From assembly GCF_003131185.1 (NCBI RefSeq), contig NZ_QFFU01000002.1:1-64000 (forward strand): a stretch of 64,000 nt of DNA. Reading direction: 5' to 3'. Origin of the DNA: Pseudomonas ovata (GTDB lineage Bacteria; Pseudomonadota; Gammaproteobacteria; Pseudomonadales; Pseudomonadaceae). How positions within the stretch are numbered: position 1 is the first letter of the stretch; each line of letters starts with the position of its first letter. Positions 34,596-44,131 of the stretch are shown in pieces. Under the pieces are notes generated by a model. That model saw only the letters and a list, made by a program, of their open reading frames with translations. It was not told the DNA's origin and did not search any database. The translations under genes were made by a program, and so were the position numbers.

Positions 34596-35765
34596 ATGCG
34601 CATCGTTGATATCCGCGAAAAGACCGTTTCCATTGCCTCGCCCATTGCCAATGCCTACATCGACTTTTCCAAGATGACCTGCTCGGTCGTGGCGGTGGTC
34701 ACCGATGTGATTCGTGACGGCAAGCCGGTCATCGGTTACGGCTTCAACTCCAACGGCCGCTACGGCCAGGGCGCCTTGATGCGCGACCGGTTCCTGGCAC
34801 GTATCAGCGAAGCGAAGCCTGAATCGCTGATTGATGAGGCCAACGACAACCTTGACCCGTTCGCCATCTGGAAAACCCTGATGACCAACGAAAAGCCCGG
34901 TGGCCACGGTGAGCGTTCGGTGGCGGTGGGCACCATCGACATGGCGGTGTGGGATGCGGTGGCCAAGATCGAAGGCAAACCGCTGTACCGGCTGCTGGCC
35001 GACCGCTACCGCGAAGGTGTGGCCGACGACAAGGTCTGGGTCTACGCCGCCGGTGGCTATTACTACCCCGGCAAGGACCACAGCCAGCTCAAGGCCGAGA
35101 TGCAGAGCTACCTGGACCGCGGCTATGACGTGGTGAAGATGAAAATCGGCGCGGTGCCTCTGGCCGAAGACCTGTCACGCATCGAGGCGGTGCTGGAGGT
35201 GGTCGGCAGCGGTCGGCGCCTGGCGGTCGATGCCAATGGCCGTTTCGACCTCAAGACGGCCATCGCCTACGCCGAAGCCCTCAAGCCGTACGACCTGTTC
35301 TGGTACGAAGAGGCCGGCGACCCGCTGGACTACGCCTTACAGGCCGAGCTGGCCAACCACTATGACCTGCCGATGGCCACCGGCGAAAACCTGTTCTCCC
35401 ACCAGGATGCCCGCAACCTGCTGCGCCACGGCGGCATGCGCCCTGACCGTGATTTCGTGCAGTTCGACTGCGCGCTGTCCTACGGTCTGGTCGAGTACCT
35501 GCGCACCCTGGAAGTGATGAAAGAGCTGGGCTGGTCATCGCGCCGGGTGGTGCCGCACGGCGGTCACCAGATGTCGCTGAACATCGCCGCCGGCCTGCAT
35601 CTGGGCGGCAACGAGTCCTACCCGGATGTGTTCCAGCCGTTCGGCGGCTTTGCCGACGGCATTCGTGTCGAGAACGGCTACGTCGGCCTGCCGGACATCC
35701 CGGGCGTCGGTTTTGAAGCCAAGGCCGCGCTGTATGAGGTGATGCGCGAGCTGGGTGAGCGTTAA
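34596..35765 (+). CDS. tarD: D-tartrate dehydratase (enolase superfamily)
   Basis: 389 residues from the ATG at 34596 (GAGGA upstream). Catalytic set K183 (VVKMKIG), D212 (VDANGRF), E238 (WYEEAGDP), E264 (ATGENLFS) and H321 (VVPHGGHQMSLN). This is the TarD pattern of Bradyrhizobium (K184, D213, E239, E265, H322), displaced by exactly one residue throughout. It converts D-tartrate to oxaloacetate by dehydration, using Mg2+. It is followed after a terminator-like hairpin by a dctA-type transporter gene, giving a simple uptake-plus-dehydration unit. Confidence 0.93.
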   Translation: MRIVDIREKTVSIASPIANAYIDFSKMTCSVVAVVTDVIRDGKPVIGYGFNSNGRYGQGALMRDRFLARISEAKPESLIDEANDNLDPFAIWKTLMTNEKPGGHGERSVAVGTIDMAVWDAVAKIEGKPLYRLLADRYREGVADDKVWVYAAGGYYYPGKDHSQLKAEMQSYLDRGYDVVKMKIGAVPLAEDLSRIEAVLEVVGSGRRLAVDANGRFDLKTAIAYAEALKPYDLFWYEEAGDPLDYALQAELANHYDLPMATGENLFSHQDARNLLRHGGMRPDRDFVQFDCALSYGLVEYLRTLEVMKELGWSSRRVVPHGGHQMSLNIAAGLHLGGNESYPDVFQPFGGFADGIRVENGYVGLPDIPGVGFEAKAALYEVMRELGER

Positions 35766-35775
35766 GCCGTTGTGT

Positions 35776-35807
35776 GGCGGCCGTCTCGATCGAGGCGGCC
35801 GCTTTTT
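35776..35807 (+). terminator. Hairpin with T run between tarD and dctA
   Basis: GCGGCC (35777-35782) pairs with GGCCGC (35797-35802), with an inner CTCGATCGAG palindrome, followed by TTTTT. It would reduce read-through into the transporter gene 36 bases later and so set the tarD:dctA ratio, or dctA may have its own promoter. Confidence 0.75.
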
Positions 35808-35842
35808 GCCCTCTACACAAAAACAACACGAGGTGCGACACC

Positions 35843-37168
35843 ATGGAAAAGTCTGCAACGCGCTGGTACAGCCAGCTCTATGTACAGGTGCTGATCGGCA
35901 TCGTGATCGGCGGCATCCTGGGTTACTTCGAACCCGGTTTTGCTGCCAGGCTGCAACCGCTGGCCGATGGCTTCATCAAGCTGATCAAGATGCTGCTGGC
36001 GCCGATCATCTTCGGCACCGTGGTGGTCGGCATGGCCAAGATGGGCAGCATCAAGGAGGTCGGGCGCATCGGCGTCAAGGCGCTGATCTACTTTGAAGTG
36101 CTCTCGACCATCGCGCTGGTCATCGGCCTGGTGGTGGTCAATGTCATCAAGCCCGGCGTGGGCATGAACATCGACTCGGCCAAACTCGACGGCAGTGCCA
36201 TCAGCAAGTACACCCAGGTGGCGCATGATCAGGGCGGCACTGTCGATTTCTTCCTCAATATCATCCCCAGTACCTTCATCGACGCTTTTGCCAAGGGCTC
36301 GATGCTGCAGGTCATTCTGCTGTCGGTGCTGATGGGCGTGGCGCTGGTGCAGATGGGGCCGGTCAGCAAACCGCTGATCAACATCATCGACCTGCTGCTG
36401 CAGGGGCTGTTCAAGATCGTCGCGATGGTCATGCGCCTGGCGCCCATCGGTGCCGGCGCAGGCATGGCCTTTACCATCGGCAAGTACGGCATTGGCACCT
36501 TGTTGTCGCTGGGACAGTTGCTGATCGCGCTGTACCTCACCACCCTGGTGTTCATCGTGGTGATCCTCGGCACAGTGGCGCGCTGGTCCGGCCTGCCGTT
36601 GATGCAGTTCCTGCGTTACTTCAAGGATGAAATCCTGATCGTGCTGGGCACCTGTTCCACCGAATCGGTGCTGCCGCGCATGATGGCCAAGCTGGAAAAG
36701 CTCGGCTGCGAGAAATCCGTGGTCGGCATGGTGCTGCCCACCGGCTTTACCTTCAATGCCGACGGTACCTGCATCTACCTGACCATGGCGGCGATTTTCG
36801 TGGCCCAGGCCACCAACACACCGCTGACCTTCATGGACCAGTGTGTGCTGCTGGGCGTGTTGCTGCTGACCTCCAAGGGCTCGGCCGGGGTGGCCGGTGC
36901 CGGTTTTGTCACGCTTGCCGCCACCTTGACCACCATCCACACCATCCCGTTGGTGGGCCTGGTGTTGCTGCTGGGCATCGACCGCTTTCTCAACGAGGCG
37001 CGCGCGGTGACCAACCTGATCGGCAACGGCATCGGTACCATCGCGATTGCCAAGTGGGACAATGCTTTCGACCTCAAGCAGGCCCAGCGTGAAATCGCCG
37101 CGCTGGATCACGCGCCGGTCGTGCCTGCGTCGGCGTCGGCTCAAGCACCGGGTATCGAGAAGGGATGA
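35843..37168 (+). CDS. dctA: C4-dicarboxylate/H+ (Na+) symporter, DctA family
   Basis: 441 residues from the ATG at 35843. DAACS-family transporter with about eight helices and two re-entrant loops: KMLLAPIIFGTVVVGMAKMG near 49, GTCSTESVLPRMM (the serine-rich loop region), GFTFNADGTCIYLTMA (substrate/Na+ motif) and NLIGNGIGTIAIAKWD. It imports succinate, fumarate, malate and similar acids; next to tarD it probably brings in tartrate. The main dctA of the genome may be elsewhere, so this is best seen as a dedicated paralogue. Confidence 0.92.
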   Translation: MEKSATRWYSQLYVQVLIGIVIGGILGYFEPGFAARLQPLADGFIKLIKMLLAPIIFGTVVVGMAKMGSIKEVGRIGVKALIYFEVLSTIALVIGLVVVNVIKPGVGMNIDSAKLDGSAISKYTQVAHDQGGTVDFFLNIIPSTFIDAFAKGSMLQVILLSVLMGVALVQMGPVSKPLINIIDLLLQGLFKIVAMVMRLAPIGAGAGMAFTIGKYGIGTLLSLGQLLIALYLTTLVFIVVILGTVARWSGLPLMQFLRYFKDEILIVLGTCSTESVLPRMMAKLEKLGCEKSVVGMVLPTGFTFNADGTCIYLTMAAIFVAQATNTPLTFMDQCVLLGVLLLTSKGSAGVAGAGFVTLAATLTTIHTIPLVGLVLLLGIDRFLNEARAVTNLIGNGIGTIAIAKWDNAFDLKQAQREIAALDHAPVVPASASAQAPGIEKG

Positions 37169-37315
37169 TGGCCGTCAGATAACGGCGCAAATAGAGACGC
37201 TGGGCAAGACAGCGCCTCTTTGTGGGAGGCAGCTCTGCTGGCGATGGCTGTGTGACCGACGCCGCAGATGAGTCGGCCTTGCTGGCCTCATCGCGGGATA
37301 GCACCCTCCCAAAGG

Positions 37316-37960
37316 TCATGTATTGGAAGACTTGACCGGCGCCGTCAGGGCATCACGAACCTGGTGCCCGCGCAACATCAGTACCACCAAGGCGCCGACC
37401 GTGGCCAGCGCCATGTCTTTCTGCGCATCCCAGACGTCACCTTGTGCACCGATGAATGAGGTCCCGGCACCGAACAGGTCGCCGCCGACCCATTCCATCA
37501 GTTCATACAGCAGTGAGGTGGCCAGCACCAGCGACCAGGCCAGCAGTGAGGCCCAGGCCCCTTGCAGGGCGCACTGGCGAACAAGGATTTCACGACAAGG
37601 CAAGGCCATCAGCACCCCGAAGGCCAGGTGCACGAAACGGTCGTATTGATTGCGCTCCCATTGCAACAGGTCATTGAGCCGTATACCTGTGAGCTGGGCC
37701 AGCCCGGCGTCATAGGGCACCCGCGGGTAAGTGAAATGCGTGCCCACTTCGTGCAGGCAACAAAACAGCAACACCTGAGCCCAGGAACGCGGCGACCAGT
37801 AGAACCGCAGGCGAGCCCGCCATACCGCCATGGCGCCGATCAGTATCAGGCCATTTTCCATCAGCCAGGTCTGGCGGTCGAACGGCGCCCACGCGCAGAG
37901 CATGAACACGCCGACAAAACCGCCCTGCATCCAGCGTATGGTGGATAAACCCTGACTCAT
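37316..37960 (-). CDS. DUF2238 (YjdF-like) membrane protein
   Basis: 214 residues, about five or six hydrophobic helices. Family marks: HEVGTHFTYPRVPYD near 70, QWERNQYDRFVHLAFGVLMALP near 100, and LLYELMEWVGG near 151. The function of DUF2238 is unknown. The upstream gap to dctA (37169-37315) contains a degenerate long inverted repeat (about 37219-37316) reminiscent of another Pseudomonas REP type (tgtgggaggcagctc ... caccctccca). Confidence 0.85.
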   Translation of the reverse strand: MSQGLSTIRWMQGGFVGVFMLCAWAPFDRQTWLMENGLILIGAMAVWRARLRFYWSPRSWAQVLLFCCLHEVGTHFTYPRVPYDAGLAQLTGIRLNDLLQWERNQYDRFVHLAFGVLMALPCREILVRQCALQGAWASLLAWSLVLATSLLYELMEWVGGDLFGAGTSFIGAQGDVWDAQKDMALATVGALVVLMLRGHQVRDALTAPVKSSNT

Positions 37961-38086
37961 GGATCACCTGCTGCTGACCGTGAAAAACCTTGCCTCAAGA
38001 CCGCGCCAGTGGCTCTGGCACGCGCTTATGGGCTAGACGGCAGCGGCTTTGGCAAAGTTCAACCTGTTGCAGTATGCGCAGCGAGG

Positions 38087-38305
38087 TCAACTGATCTCGA
38101 ACAGCCCGTCAATGTATTTCAGGGCTTTCTTGCCGTCGGCCGCATACAGGTCCAGCAGCGCAGGTTGATCGCTGAGACGGTGCAGATTGAAGTGGTTATA
38201 GAACGCCTGCCCCAGCCGCTGCGCCTTGAAAGCACCGGCCTCCCAGTGCGCCATGAACACGTCGACGGCCTCGCGCTCGATGTGCGGTTTTACAGGTCGG
38301 TTCAT
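38087..38305 (-). CDS. Small conserved-type hypothetical protein
   Basis: 72 residues from the ATG at 38305 (MNRPVKPHIEREAVDVFMAHWEAG...), ending KALKYIDGLFEIS. It is soluble, with two predicted helices and no signal peptide. The frame is open upstream to 38470 but the extra part has unconvincing composition. I do not recognise a family. It lies head-to-head with the large sensor kinase gene. Real-gene status rests on amino-acid composition and the typical spacing of the region. Confidence 0.55.
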   Translation of the reverse strand: MNRPVKPHIEREAVDVFMAHWEAGAFKAQRLGQAFYNHFNLHRLSDQPALLDLYAADGKKALKYIDGLFEIS

Positions 38306-38542
38306 ACAGCCATTGCACCTTGTCGGGCCGGAACGTTTGCCGGGTGATTTGTGTAGCGCTTGGTTTACACTTGGCGCTTCTCGCCACTGAGACAGGCGAC
38401 TACCCTGGTAGTTGCCGGCGAAGAGCAATCGCTTGCACGCCGACACGCCATAGCGTCCTGGTTGCAACAACCCACGTCTGCCTCACGCTTTTCCGGTCGC
38501 GCAGCCACCGGTACAGAACAACCCTTTCGGCGGTGCATATCT

Positions 38543-41500
38543 TTGAAGGCTCATTCCTTTTTGTCAGGCGGCGGCGAGATGGCGGCCCTTATCCAGCACA
38601 AGGATTGGGCGGCAACGCCATTGGGACCTATCGATCAATGGCCCCAGAGCCTGCGCACCACGGTCAGCCTGTGCCTGGCATCCAACTTCCCGATCAATAT
38701 CATCTGGGGCCCGGAAAACACCCAGATCTACAACGACGGTTATAAAGTCGTGTGTGGTGAGGCCCATCCGCGTGCACTGGGCGAGGGCTACCACATCACT
38801 TGGGCGAGCGCCTGGCCGGCGATTGGCGAACCTTTCGAGCGGGCTCTGGCCGGGCACACCAGTTTTCTTGAAAACCAGCGCATGTTCCTGGCCCGCAACG
38901 GCTACCTGGAAGAAACCTTCTTTACTTTCTCGACCTCACCCATCCGCGATGAAAGCGGCGGGATCGGCGGGCTGTTTCACCCGGTGACCGAAACCACCAC
39001 CACGATCCTGGCCGAGCGGCGCACGCGTGCCTTGCGCGATTTGACCGCCCGGCTGGGCGGCGCTGCCGACATCCCGGCGCTGATCGAGTTGACCGTCGAG
39101 ACGCTGGCGGACTTTGCGTTCGATATTCCTTTTCTGCTGTTCTACGAACATGAGCCACAGACGCAGGGGTTTCGACTGGTGCGCCACAGCGGCGTGGCCG
39201 CCGATTGCCCGGCCATCGCCCGTCGGGTCGACGCGCACAGCCAGCATCCCTGGCCGTTAAGTGCCGCGTTGGCGCACAAGGGCTCATTGCAGGTCGATGA
39301 CATTGCCACGCTGTTCGCCGAGACGAATTGTGGTCCATATCCGGAGCCGCCCGCTGCCGCGTTCGTGCTTGCGGTGATCCCGAGCGGCGACGCAGGCGCC
39401 TCGTTGATGATCGTGGCGGGTGCTTCGCCGCGATTGCCACTGAACGATGTCTACCGCGGCTTTTACGAATTGCTGGGGGCGGCGGTGTCGGCGGCCATGG
39501 CCACGGTCCTGGTCCGGACGCAGGAGCGCGAGCGCGCCGAAGCACTGGCGGCGATCGACCAGGCCAAGACGCTCTTTTTTACCAATATCAGCCACGAATT
39601 TCGTACACCCCTGACCTTGATGCTCGGCCCCCTGGAGCAATCGCTGGCGCTGGCCGAGCAATTGCCGGCAGACGAAGTCGAGCGGGTGCGGCTGGCTTAT
39701 CGCAATGGCCAGCGGTTGCTGAAGCTGGTCAATTCGCTGCTGGAGTTCTCGCGCATCGAGGCGGGTCGGGCGCAGGCGCGTTACGTACCGGTGGACCTGG
39801 TGACCCTGACCACCGACCTGGCCTCCAGTTTTCGCTCGGCCTGCGAGCGTGCCGGCCTTGAGCTGATCATCGAAACCACGCCCTTGCCCGACACCGCCTG
39901 GGTGGATAGGGACATGTGGGAAAAGATAATCCTCAACCTGGTCTCCAATGCCTTCAAGTTCACGATGGCCGGGCATATCCGCATTACGGTGAACGCGAGC
40001 GAGGATGGCCGGCAGGCACGGGTGGCCGTCGAGGACACCGGGGTCGGCATCGCCGCCCGCGAACTGCCCCGGCTGTTCGAGCGTTTTCATCGGGTCGAGG
40101 GCGTCAAGGGCCGCTCGTTCGAAGGCTCGGGTATCGGCCTGGCCATGGTGCAGGAGCTGGTCCGCCTGCATCAGGGCACCCTTGAGGTCAGCAGTGAGGT
40201 CGGGCATGGCAGTACCTTTGTCGTCAGCCTGCCGTTGGGCCGGGCCCTGGCGCCGGTCAGCGTCCAGGGCGCCGAGGTCTTTCCGGCCTCGACCGCTGCG
40301 GTGGCCGAGGCGTTTGTGGAGGAGGCGCTCAGCTGGCTGCCCGAGACGGTGACAAGCGAGGCTGAGAGTGAAGCATTGCCGGGCGTTGCTCGAGGACGGG
40401 TCTTGCTCGCCGATGACAATGCCGACATGCGCGCCTATATCACCCGCCTGCTGCGTGCTCAAGGATTGACGGTTGAAACCGCAATGGACGGTGAAATGGC
40501 GTTGGCCGCTGCCCGGCGGCGTAAACCCGACCTGATTCTGACGGATGTGATGATGCCGGCGCTGGACGGTTTCGGCCTGCTGCGTGCCGTGCGCGAAGAC
40601 CCGGCGCTGCAGACTGTTCCGGTCGTGCTGCTGTCGGCGCGTGCCGGTGAAGAAGCCCGTGTCGAAGGCCTGTCGGCCGGTGCCGATGACTACCTGATCA
40701 AACCGTTTTCGGCCCGCGAACTGCTGTCGCGGGTCACCTCGCACCTGGAACGTGCCCGCGACAGGCGCATTGCCACGCTGCGCGACAGCGAGGCCCGGCT
40801 ACGCCTGGCGGTCGAGGCCGGGCAGATCGGCGAGTGGGAGCTGGAGGTCGAAACCGACACCTCTGTGCGTGCCTTGCGCCATGACCAGATATTGGGCTAC
40901 GAAAAGCCGGTGGCGCAGTGGGGCTTCCAGACGTTTCTCGAGCATGTGCTGCCCGAAGACCGGGACGCGGTAGAGGCGTCCTATCGGCAGGCCAATGCCC
41001 AAGGCACAGGATGGAATATCCAGTGCCGGATCCGGCGGGCCAATGACCAGGCCATTCGCTGGGTCCTGATCCGCAGCACGCCGTTGACCAACAAGCAGGG
41101 CCAGGCCGTCAGGATCTTCGGTCTGTTGCAGGACATCACCGAGCAGAAACAGCTGGAAATAGGCCTGCAGGAACTCAATGACACCCTGGAGCGACGTATT
41201 GCCGAGGCGATTGAAGAGCGCAGCAAGGCCGAGGAGCACCTGCGCCAGGCACAAAAGCTCGAAGCGCTCGGACAACTGACCGGCGGGGTTGCCCATGATT
41301 TCAATAACCTGCTGACCGTGATCCGCTCCTCGGTCGACCTGCTGGCGCGACCGAACCTGTCCGATGAGCGACGCGTGCGCTATGTGACCGCCATTTCCGA
41401 AACGGTGAACCGGGCTGCGCGACTGACGGCCCAGTTGCTGGCGTTTGCGCGGCGTCAATCGCTCAAGCCCGAGGCGTTCAATGTCGGCCAGGCCATCGCG

Positions 41501-42373
41501 GCACTCGTCGACATGCTCGACACCCTGACTGATTCGCGCATCCAGATCACCACGGCGATTCATGGCCAGCCCTGTTACGTGAATGCCGACCCCAGCCAGT
41601 TCGACACGGCGATGGTCAACCTGGCGATGAACGCACGTGATGCCATGTGCGGAGAAGGGCGCCTGAGCCTGAGTGTGTACCCGGTCGATGAAATTCCTGC
41701 GGTGCGTGCGCACCCGGCGGTGCCTGGCGAGTTCATCGCCATTGCCGTGACTGACACCGGGGCCGGCATTGCGCCTGAGCACCTGGAGCGCATCTTCGAG
41801 CCTTTTTTCACCACCAAGGGCGTCGGCATGGGCACCGGCCTGGGCCTGAGCCAGGTGTTTGGCTTTGCCAAGCAATCCGGGGGCGAAGTGCGCGTGATCA
41901 CCGAGGTGGGCCGGGGCTCGACCCTGACCCTGTACCTGGCGCGCGTTGCAGGCGCATCTTTGGTCCGTGACGCTGAGCCGGCCCCCTTGCCGGAAGGCCA
42001 CGGTACACGCGTGCTGGTGGTCGAAGACAATGCCGATGTGGGCGCTTTTACCGTGCAAACCCTGACTGAGCTGGGTTACCAGACACGCTGGGCGCTCAAC
42101 GCCGAAGAGGCGCTGCAGGCCTTGCAAGCGGCGGGCGGCGGTTTTGACGTGGTGTTCTCGGACGTAATGATGCCGGGCCTGGATGGGGTCGAGCTGGCCA
42201 GGGAGATCCGCCGCCGTCATGCCGGTCTTCCGGTTGTGCTTACCAGTGGTTACAGCCACGTCATTGCCCGGCACGGCACCCACGGCTTTGAACTGCTGCA
42301 CAAGCCGTATTCCATCGACCAGCTGTCGCACGTACTGCGCAAGGCCATTGTGCAGGGCGTGCGCTTCTCCTAA
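38543..42373 (+). CDS. Double hybrid sensor histidine kinase (PAS-GAF-HK-REC-PAS-HK-REC)
   Basis: About 1276 residues if started at the TTG at 38543; the first in-frame ATG is 38579 and the frame is open to 38360, so the start is uncertain. Order: PAS (WAATPLGPIDQWPQSLRTTV, about 15-125), GAF-like, kinase 1 with SHEFRTPL (His codon near 39593) and ATPase EGSGIGLAMVQEL, and receiver 1 (LTDVMMP, Asp codon 40544; Lys in LIKPF). PAS-2, kinase 2 with GVAHDFNN (His near 41294) and ATPase TGLGLSQVFG, and receiver 2 (FSDVMMPG, Asp 42161) follow. No transmembrane helices, so cytosolic. Two complete kinase-receiver modules sit in one chain; the output is unknown. Confidence 0.88.
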   Translation: MKAHSFLSGGGEMAALIQHKDWAATPLGPIDQWPQSLRTTVSLCLASNFPINIIWGPENTQIYNDGYKVVCGEAHPRALGEGYHITWASAWPAIGEPFERALAGHTSFLENQRMFLARNGYLEETFFTFSTSPIRDESGGIGGLFHPVTETTTTILAERRTRALRDLTARLGGAADIPALIELTVETLADFAFDIPFLLFYEHEPQTQGFRLVRHSGVAADCPAIARRVDAHSQHPWPLSAALAHKGSLQVDDIATLFAETNCGPYPEPPAAAFVLAVIPSGDAGASLMIVAGASPRLPLNDVYRGFYELLGAAVSAAMATVLVRTQERERAEALAAIDQAKTLFFTNISHEFRTPLTLMLGPLEQSLALAEQLPADEVERVRLAYRNGQRLLKLVNSLLEFSRIEAGRAQARYVPVDLVTLTTDLASSFRSACERAGLELIIETTPLPDTAWVDRDMWEKIILNLVSNAFKFTMAGHIRITVNASEDGRQARVAVEDTGVGIAARELPRLFERFHRVEGVKGRSFEGSGIGLAMVQELVRLHQGTLEVSSEVGHGSTFVVSLPLGRALAPVSVQGAEVFPASTAAVAEAFVEEALSWLPETVTSEAESEALPGVARGRVLLADDNADMRAYITRLLRAQGLTVETAMDGEMALAAARRRKPDLILTDVMMPALDGFGLLRAVREDPALQTVPVVLLSARAGEEARVEGLSAGADDYLIKPFSARELLSRVTSHLERARDRRIATLRDSEARLRLAVEAGQIGEWELEVETDTSVRALRHDQILGYEKPVAQWGFQTFLEHVLPEDRDAVEASYRQANAQGTGWNIQCRIRRANDQAIRWVLIRSTPLTNKQGQAVRIFGLLQDITEQKQLEIGLQELNDTLERRIAEAIEERSKAEEHLRQAQKLEALGQLTGGVAHDFNNLLTVIRSSVDLLARPNLSDERRVRYVTAISETVNRAARLTAQLLAFARRQSLKPEAFNVGQAIAALVDMLDTLTDSRIQITTAIHGQPCYVNADPSQFDTAMVNLAMNARDAMCGEGRLSLSVYPVDEIPAVRAHPAVPGEFIAIAVTDTGAGIAPEHLERIFEPFFTTKGVGMGTGLGLSQVFGFAKQSGGEVRVITEVGRGSTLTLYLARVAGASLVRDAEPAPLPEGHGTRVLVVEDNADVGAFTVQTLTELGYQTRWALNAEEALQALQAAGGGFDVVFSDVMMPGLDGVELAREIRRRHAGLPVVLTSGYSHVIARHGTHGFELLHKPYSIDQLSHVLRKAIVQGVRFS

Positions 42374-42414
42374 AAAATAACTCTTTGATTTTATTGGCTA
42401 TTAAGTTCAACCCC

Positions 42415-42522
42415 GTAGGAGCGCGCTTGCCCGCGACCGGCTGCGTTAGCAGTCGTAAATTTGCAGCGTTTCCGAGATTTTGCGAGCGCTACGCACTCGG
42501 TCGCGGGCAAGCGCGCTCCTAC
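42415..42522. repeat. REP family B element, one core unit
   Basis: 108 bp, nearly identical to the copy at 9393-9500 in length and arms, between the sensor kinase and ribonuclease Z genes, which converge here. The single core unit reads CGTAAATTTGCAGCGTTTCC. Confidence 0.92.
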
Positions 42523-42571
42523 ACCACCTCATGTTTGCTGCGCGACAGCGCTCTGCGTCCGGCCAGGCTGA

Positions 42572-43570
42572 TCATGACCTGTCGGCTTGCTGTGCGGGCG
42601 CCTGCGCCAGTGTTTCAACCGGCACCAGCCCGCCATCCCGGGCCAGGTGGTAGCGCTGCAGGTCAGCGGCCAGGGCCAGTCGACCGTTGTAGTGTGCCGC
42701 CGCTTCCTGGCGGACATCGTCGATGCTCGGGCGGCGCTGCGGGTTGTCCTGGAAGCGCGCACTGAAATGCGTCAGCACCAGGTTGGGCACGCCGGCGGTC
42801 TCGGCAAACTTCGCCACGGCCGCTGCGGTGCTGTGACCGTAGGTGCTCTGGGCGCGGGCGAGCACCGATTGGGTGAAAGTGGCTTCGTGCACCAGCACAT
42901 CGGCGCCTTGGGCCGCGTCAGCCAGCAACCCGGGTTGGTCGTTGTCGCCACAGACGATGATGCGCCGCCCAGGCAGGCCGGCCAGCAGGTAGTCGGCCGG
43001 GTCGATCAGGCGCCCGTCATGTTCGACGCTATGCTGGCGCGCCAACCGGCCCCACAGCGGCCCACGAGGAATGCCGGCCGCCAGCAGGCGCTCGGTGTCC
43101 AGGCGCGGCTCGGTGTCGGCTTCGGTGAACACATAGCCGTGGCACGGCACGCGGTGCGACAGTTCGACAGTGCCCACTTCAAGGGTGCCGCTGCGCCAGG
43201 GGCCGAGGGTTTCGACAGCATGCAGGCGCAGCTCGAACGGCAGATGGCTTTCGCTCACTGCCAGGCTCTGGCGTACCCAGCCGTGCAGGGCGGCCGGCAA
43301 AATCAGGTCCAGCGGCTCGGTACGCCCGGACATCCCGGCACTGGCCAGCAGGCCGGGCAGGCCGAAGCAGTGATCGCCGTGCACATGGGTGATGAAAATG
43401 CCGCGCAGGTCACGCACGGACAAGGGGCTATGCAACAGTTGATGCTGGGTGCCTTCGCCGCAGTCGACGAGGTGCCAGGCTTTGCCGGACGCCTCGATAA
43501 TGGCGGTGGCGCTGACATTGCGGGTCTTGGTCGGTGCTCCGGCGGAGGTACCCAGAAAAAGCAGATCCAT
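42572..43570 (-). CDS. rnz: Ribonuclease Z (tRNA 3' processing endonuclease)
   Basis: 332 residues. Metallo-beta-lactamase fold: [21 protein letters not shown] at the start, [15 protein letters not shown] (HxHxDH-type metal motif) near 60, and [12 protein letters not shown] near 225. [10 protein letters not shown] near 268 supplies another metal His. The GTSAGxPTxxRN opening is characteristic of RNase Z/ElaC. It matures tRNA 3' ends. It is 51 bases downstream of the NTF2-like gene on the same strand and possibly co-transcribed with nothing else. Confidence 0.93.
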   Translation of the reverse strand: MDLLFLGTSAGAPTKTRNVSATAIIEASGKAWHLVDCGEGTQHQLLHSPLSVRDLRGIFITHVHGDHCFGLPGLLASAGMSGRTEPLDLILPAALHGWVRQSLAVSESHLPFELRLHAVETLGPWRSGTLEVGTVELSHRVPCHGYVFTEADTEPRLDTERLLAAGIPRGPLWGRLARQHSVEHDGRLIDPADYLLAGLPGRRIIVCGDNDQPGLLADAAQGADVLVHEATFTQSVLARAQSTYGHSTAAAVAKFAETAGVPNLVLTHFSARFQDNPQRRPSIDDVRQEAAAHYNGRLALAADLQRYHLARDGGLVPVETLAQAPAQQADRS

Positions 43571-43621
43571 GCTGAAGGTCTCGCAGGCAAAAGCGCAGTG
43601 TGCCAGCCACCGGCGACCGGG

Positions 43622-44020
43622 TCACGCCACCTGTTCGAGCCAGTCGTTGAGGTTGTAGTAGTTGCTGATGCGCGCGACCTTGCCGTTGACCACATAGAAG
43701 AAGGCACCGGCCGGCAATATGTACGTCTGCCCGTTGGCCGGTGGCAGGCCCTCGTCGTCGGCCAGGTACTGGCCATGCACGACAAACTCGGCGGCTGCCC
43801 GCAGGCCGTCCGGGGTCTGCATGACCACGATATCGCTCAGTTGCTCGCGGTAGCTGCGGTTCATCTTGATCATGAACGCGGCAAAAGCGGCCTTGCCGAT
43901 CTGCCGTTCGCCCTGGTTGATGTCATGCACCACATCCTCGGACAGCAGTTCGAGAAAGGCCGGCATGTCGCCGGCGTTGAAGGCGGCGTAGTAGGCCTGG
44001 ATCAGTTCGGTGGTGGTCAT
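43622..44020 (-). CDS. NTF2/SnoaL-like (ketosteroid isomerase-related) protein
   Basis: 132 residues from the ATG at 44020 (MTTTELIQAYYAAFNAGDMPAFLELL). Cone-shaped NTF2 fold: LLSEDVVHDINQGERQIGKAAFAAF near 26 and AGAFFYVVNGKVARISNYYNLNDW near the end. These small proteins include isomerases, dehydratases and binding proteins; no function can be given. It is divergent from the GNAT-nitrilase pair, with 111 bases between, so shared control is possible. Confidence 0.85.
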   Translation of the reverse strand: MTTTELIQAYYAAFNAGDMPAFLELLSEDVVHDINQGERQIGKAAFAAFMIKMNRSYREQLSDIVVMQTPDGLRAAAEFVVHGQYLADDEGLPPANGQTYILPAGAFFYVVNGKVARISNYYNLNDWLEQVA

Positions 44021-44131
44021 GAACAGGTTCCTGTGAGGGGGCATTGACGAAACGGGCTGCGCGCATGATAAGTTCGGCGCCGGTCGCTGGCCTGTCTGCC
44101 AGCGTCACTTGTTTGCTGGCGAGCGTATCCC

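Noticed and set aside
37219..37316. A third REP family after dctA
   Set aside because: The inverted arms are too degenerate and occur once in the window; noted only in the DUF2238 entry.
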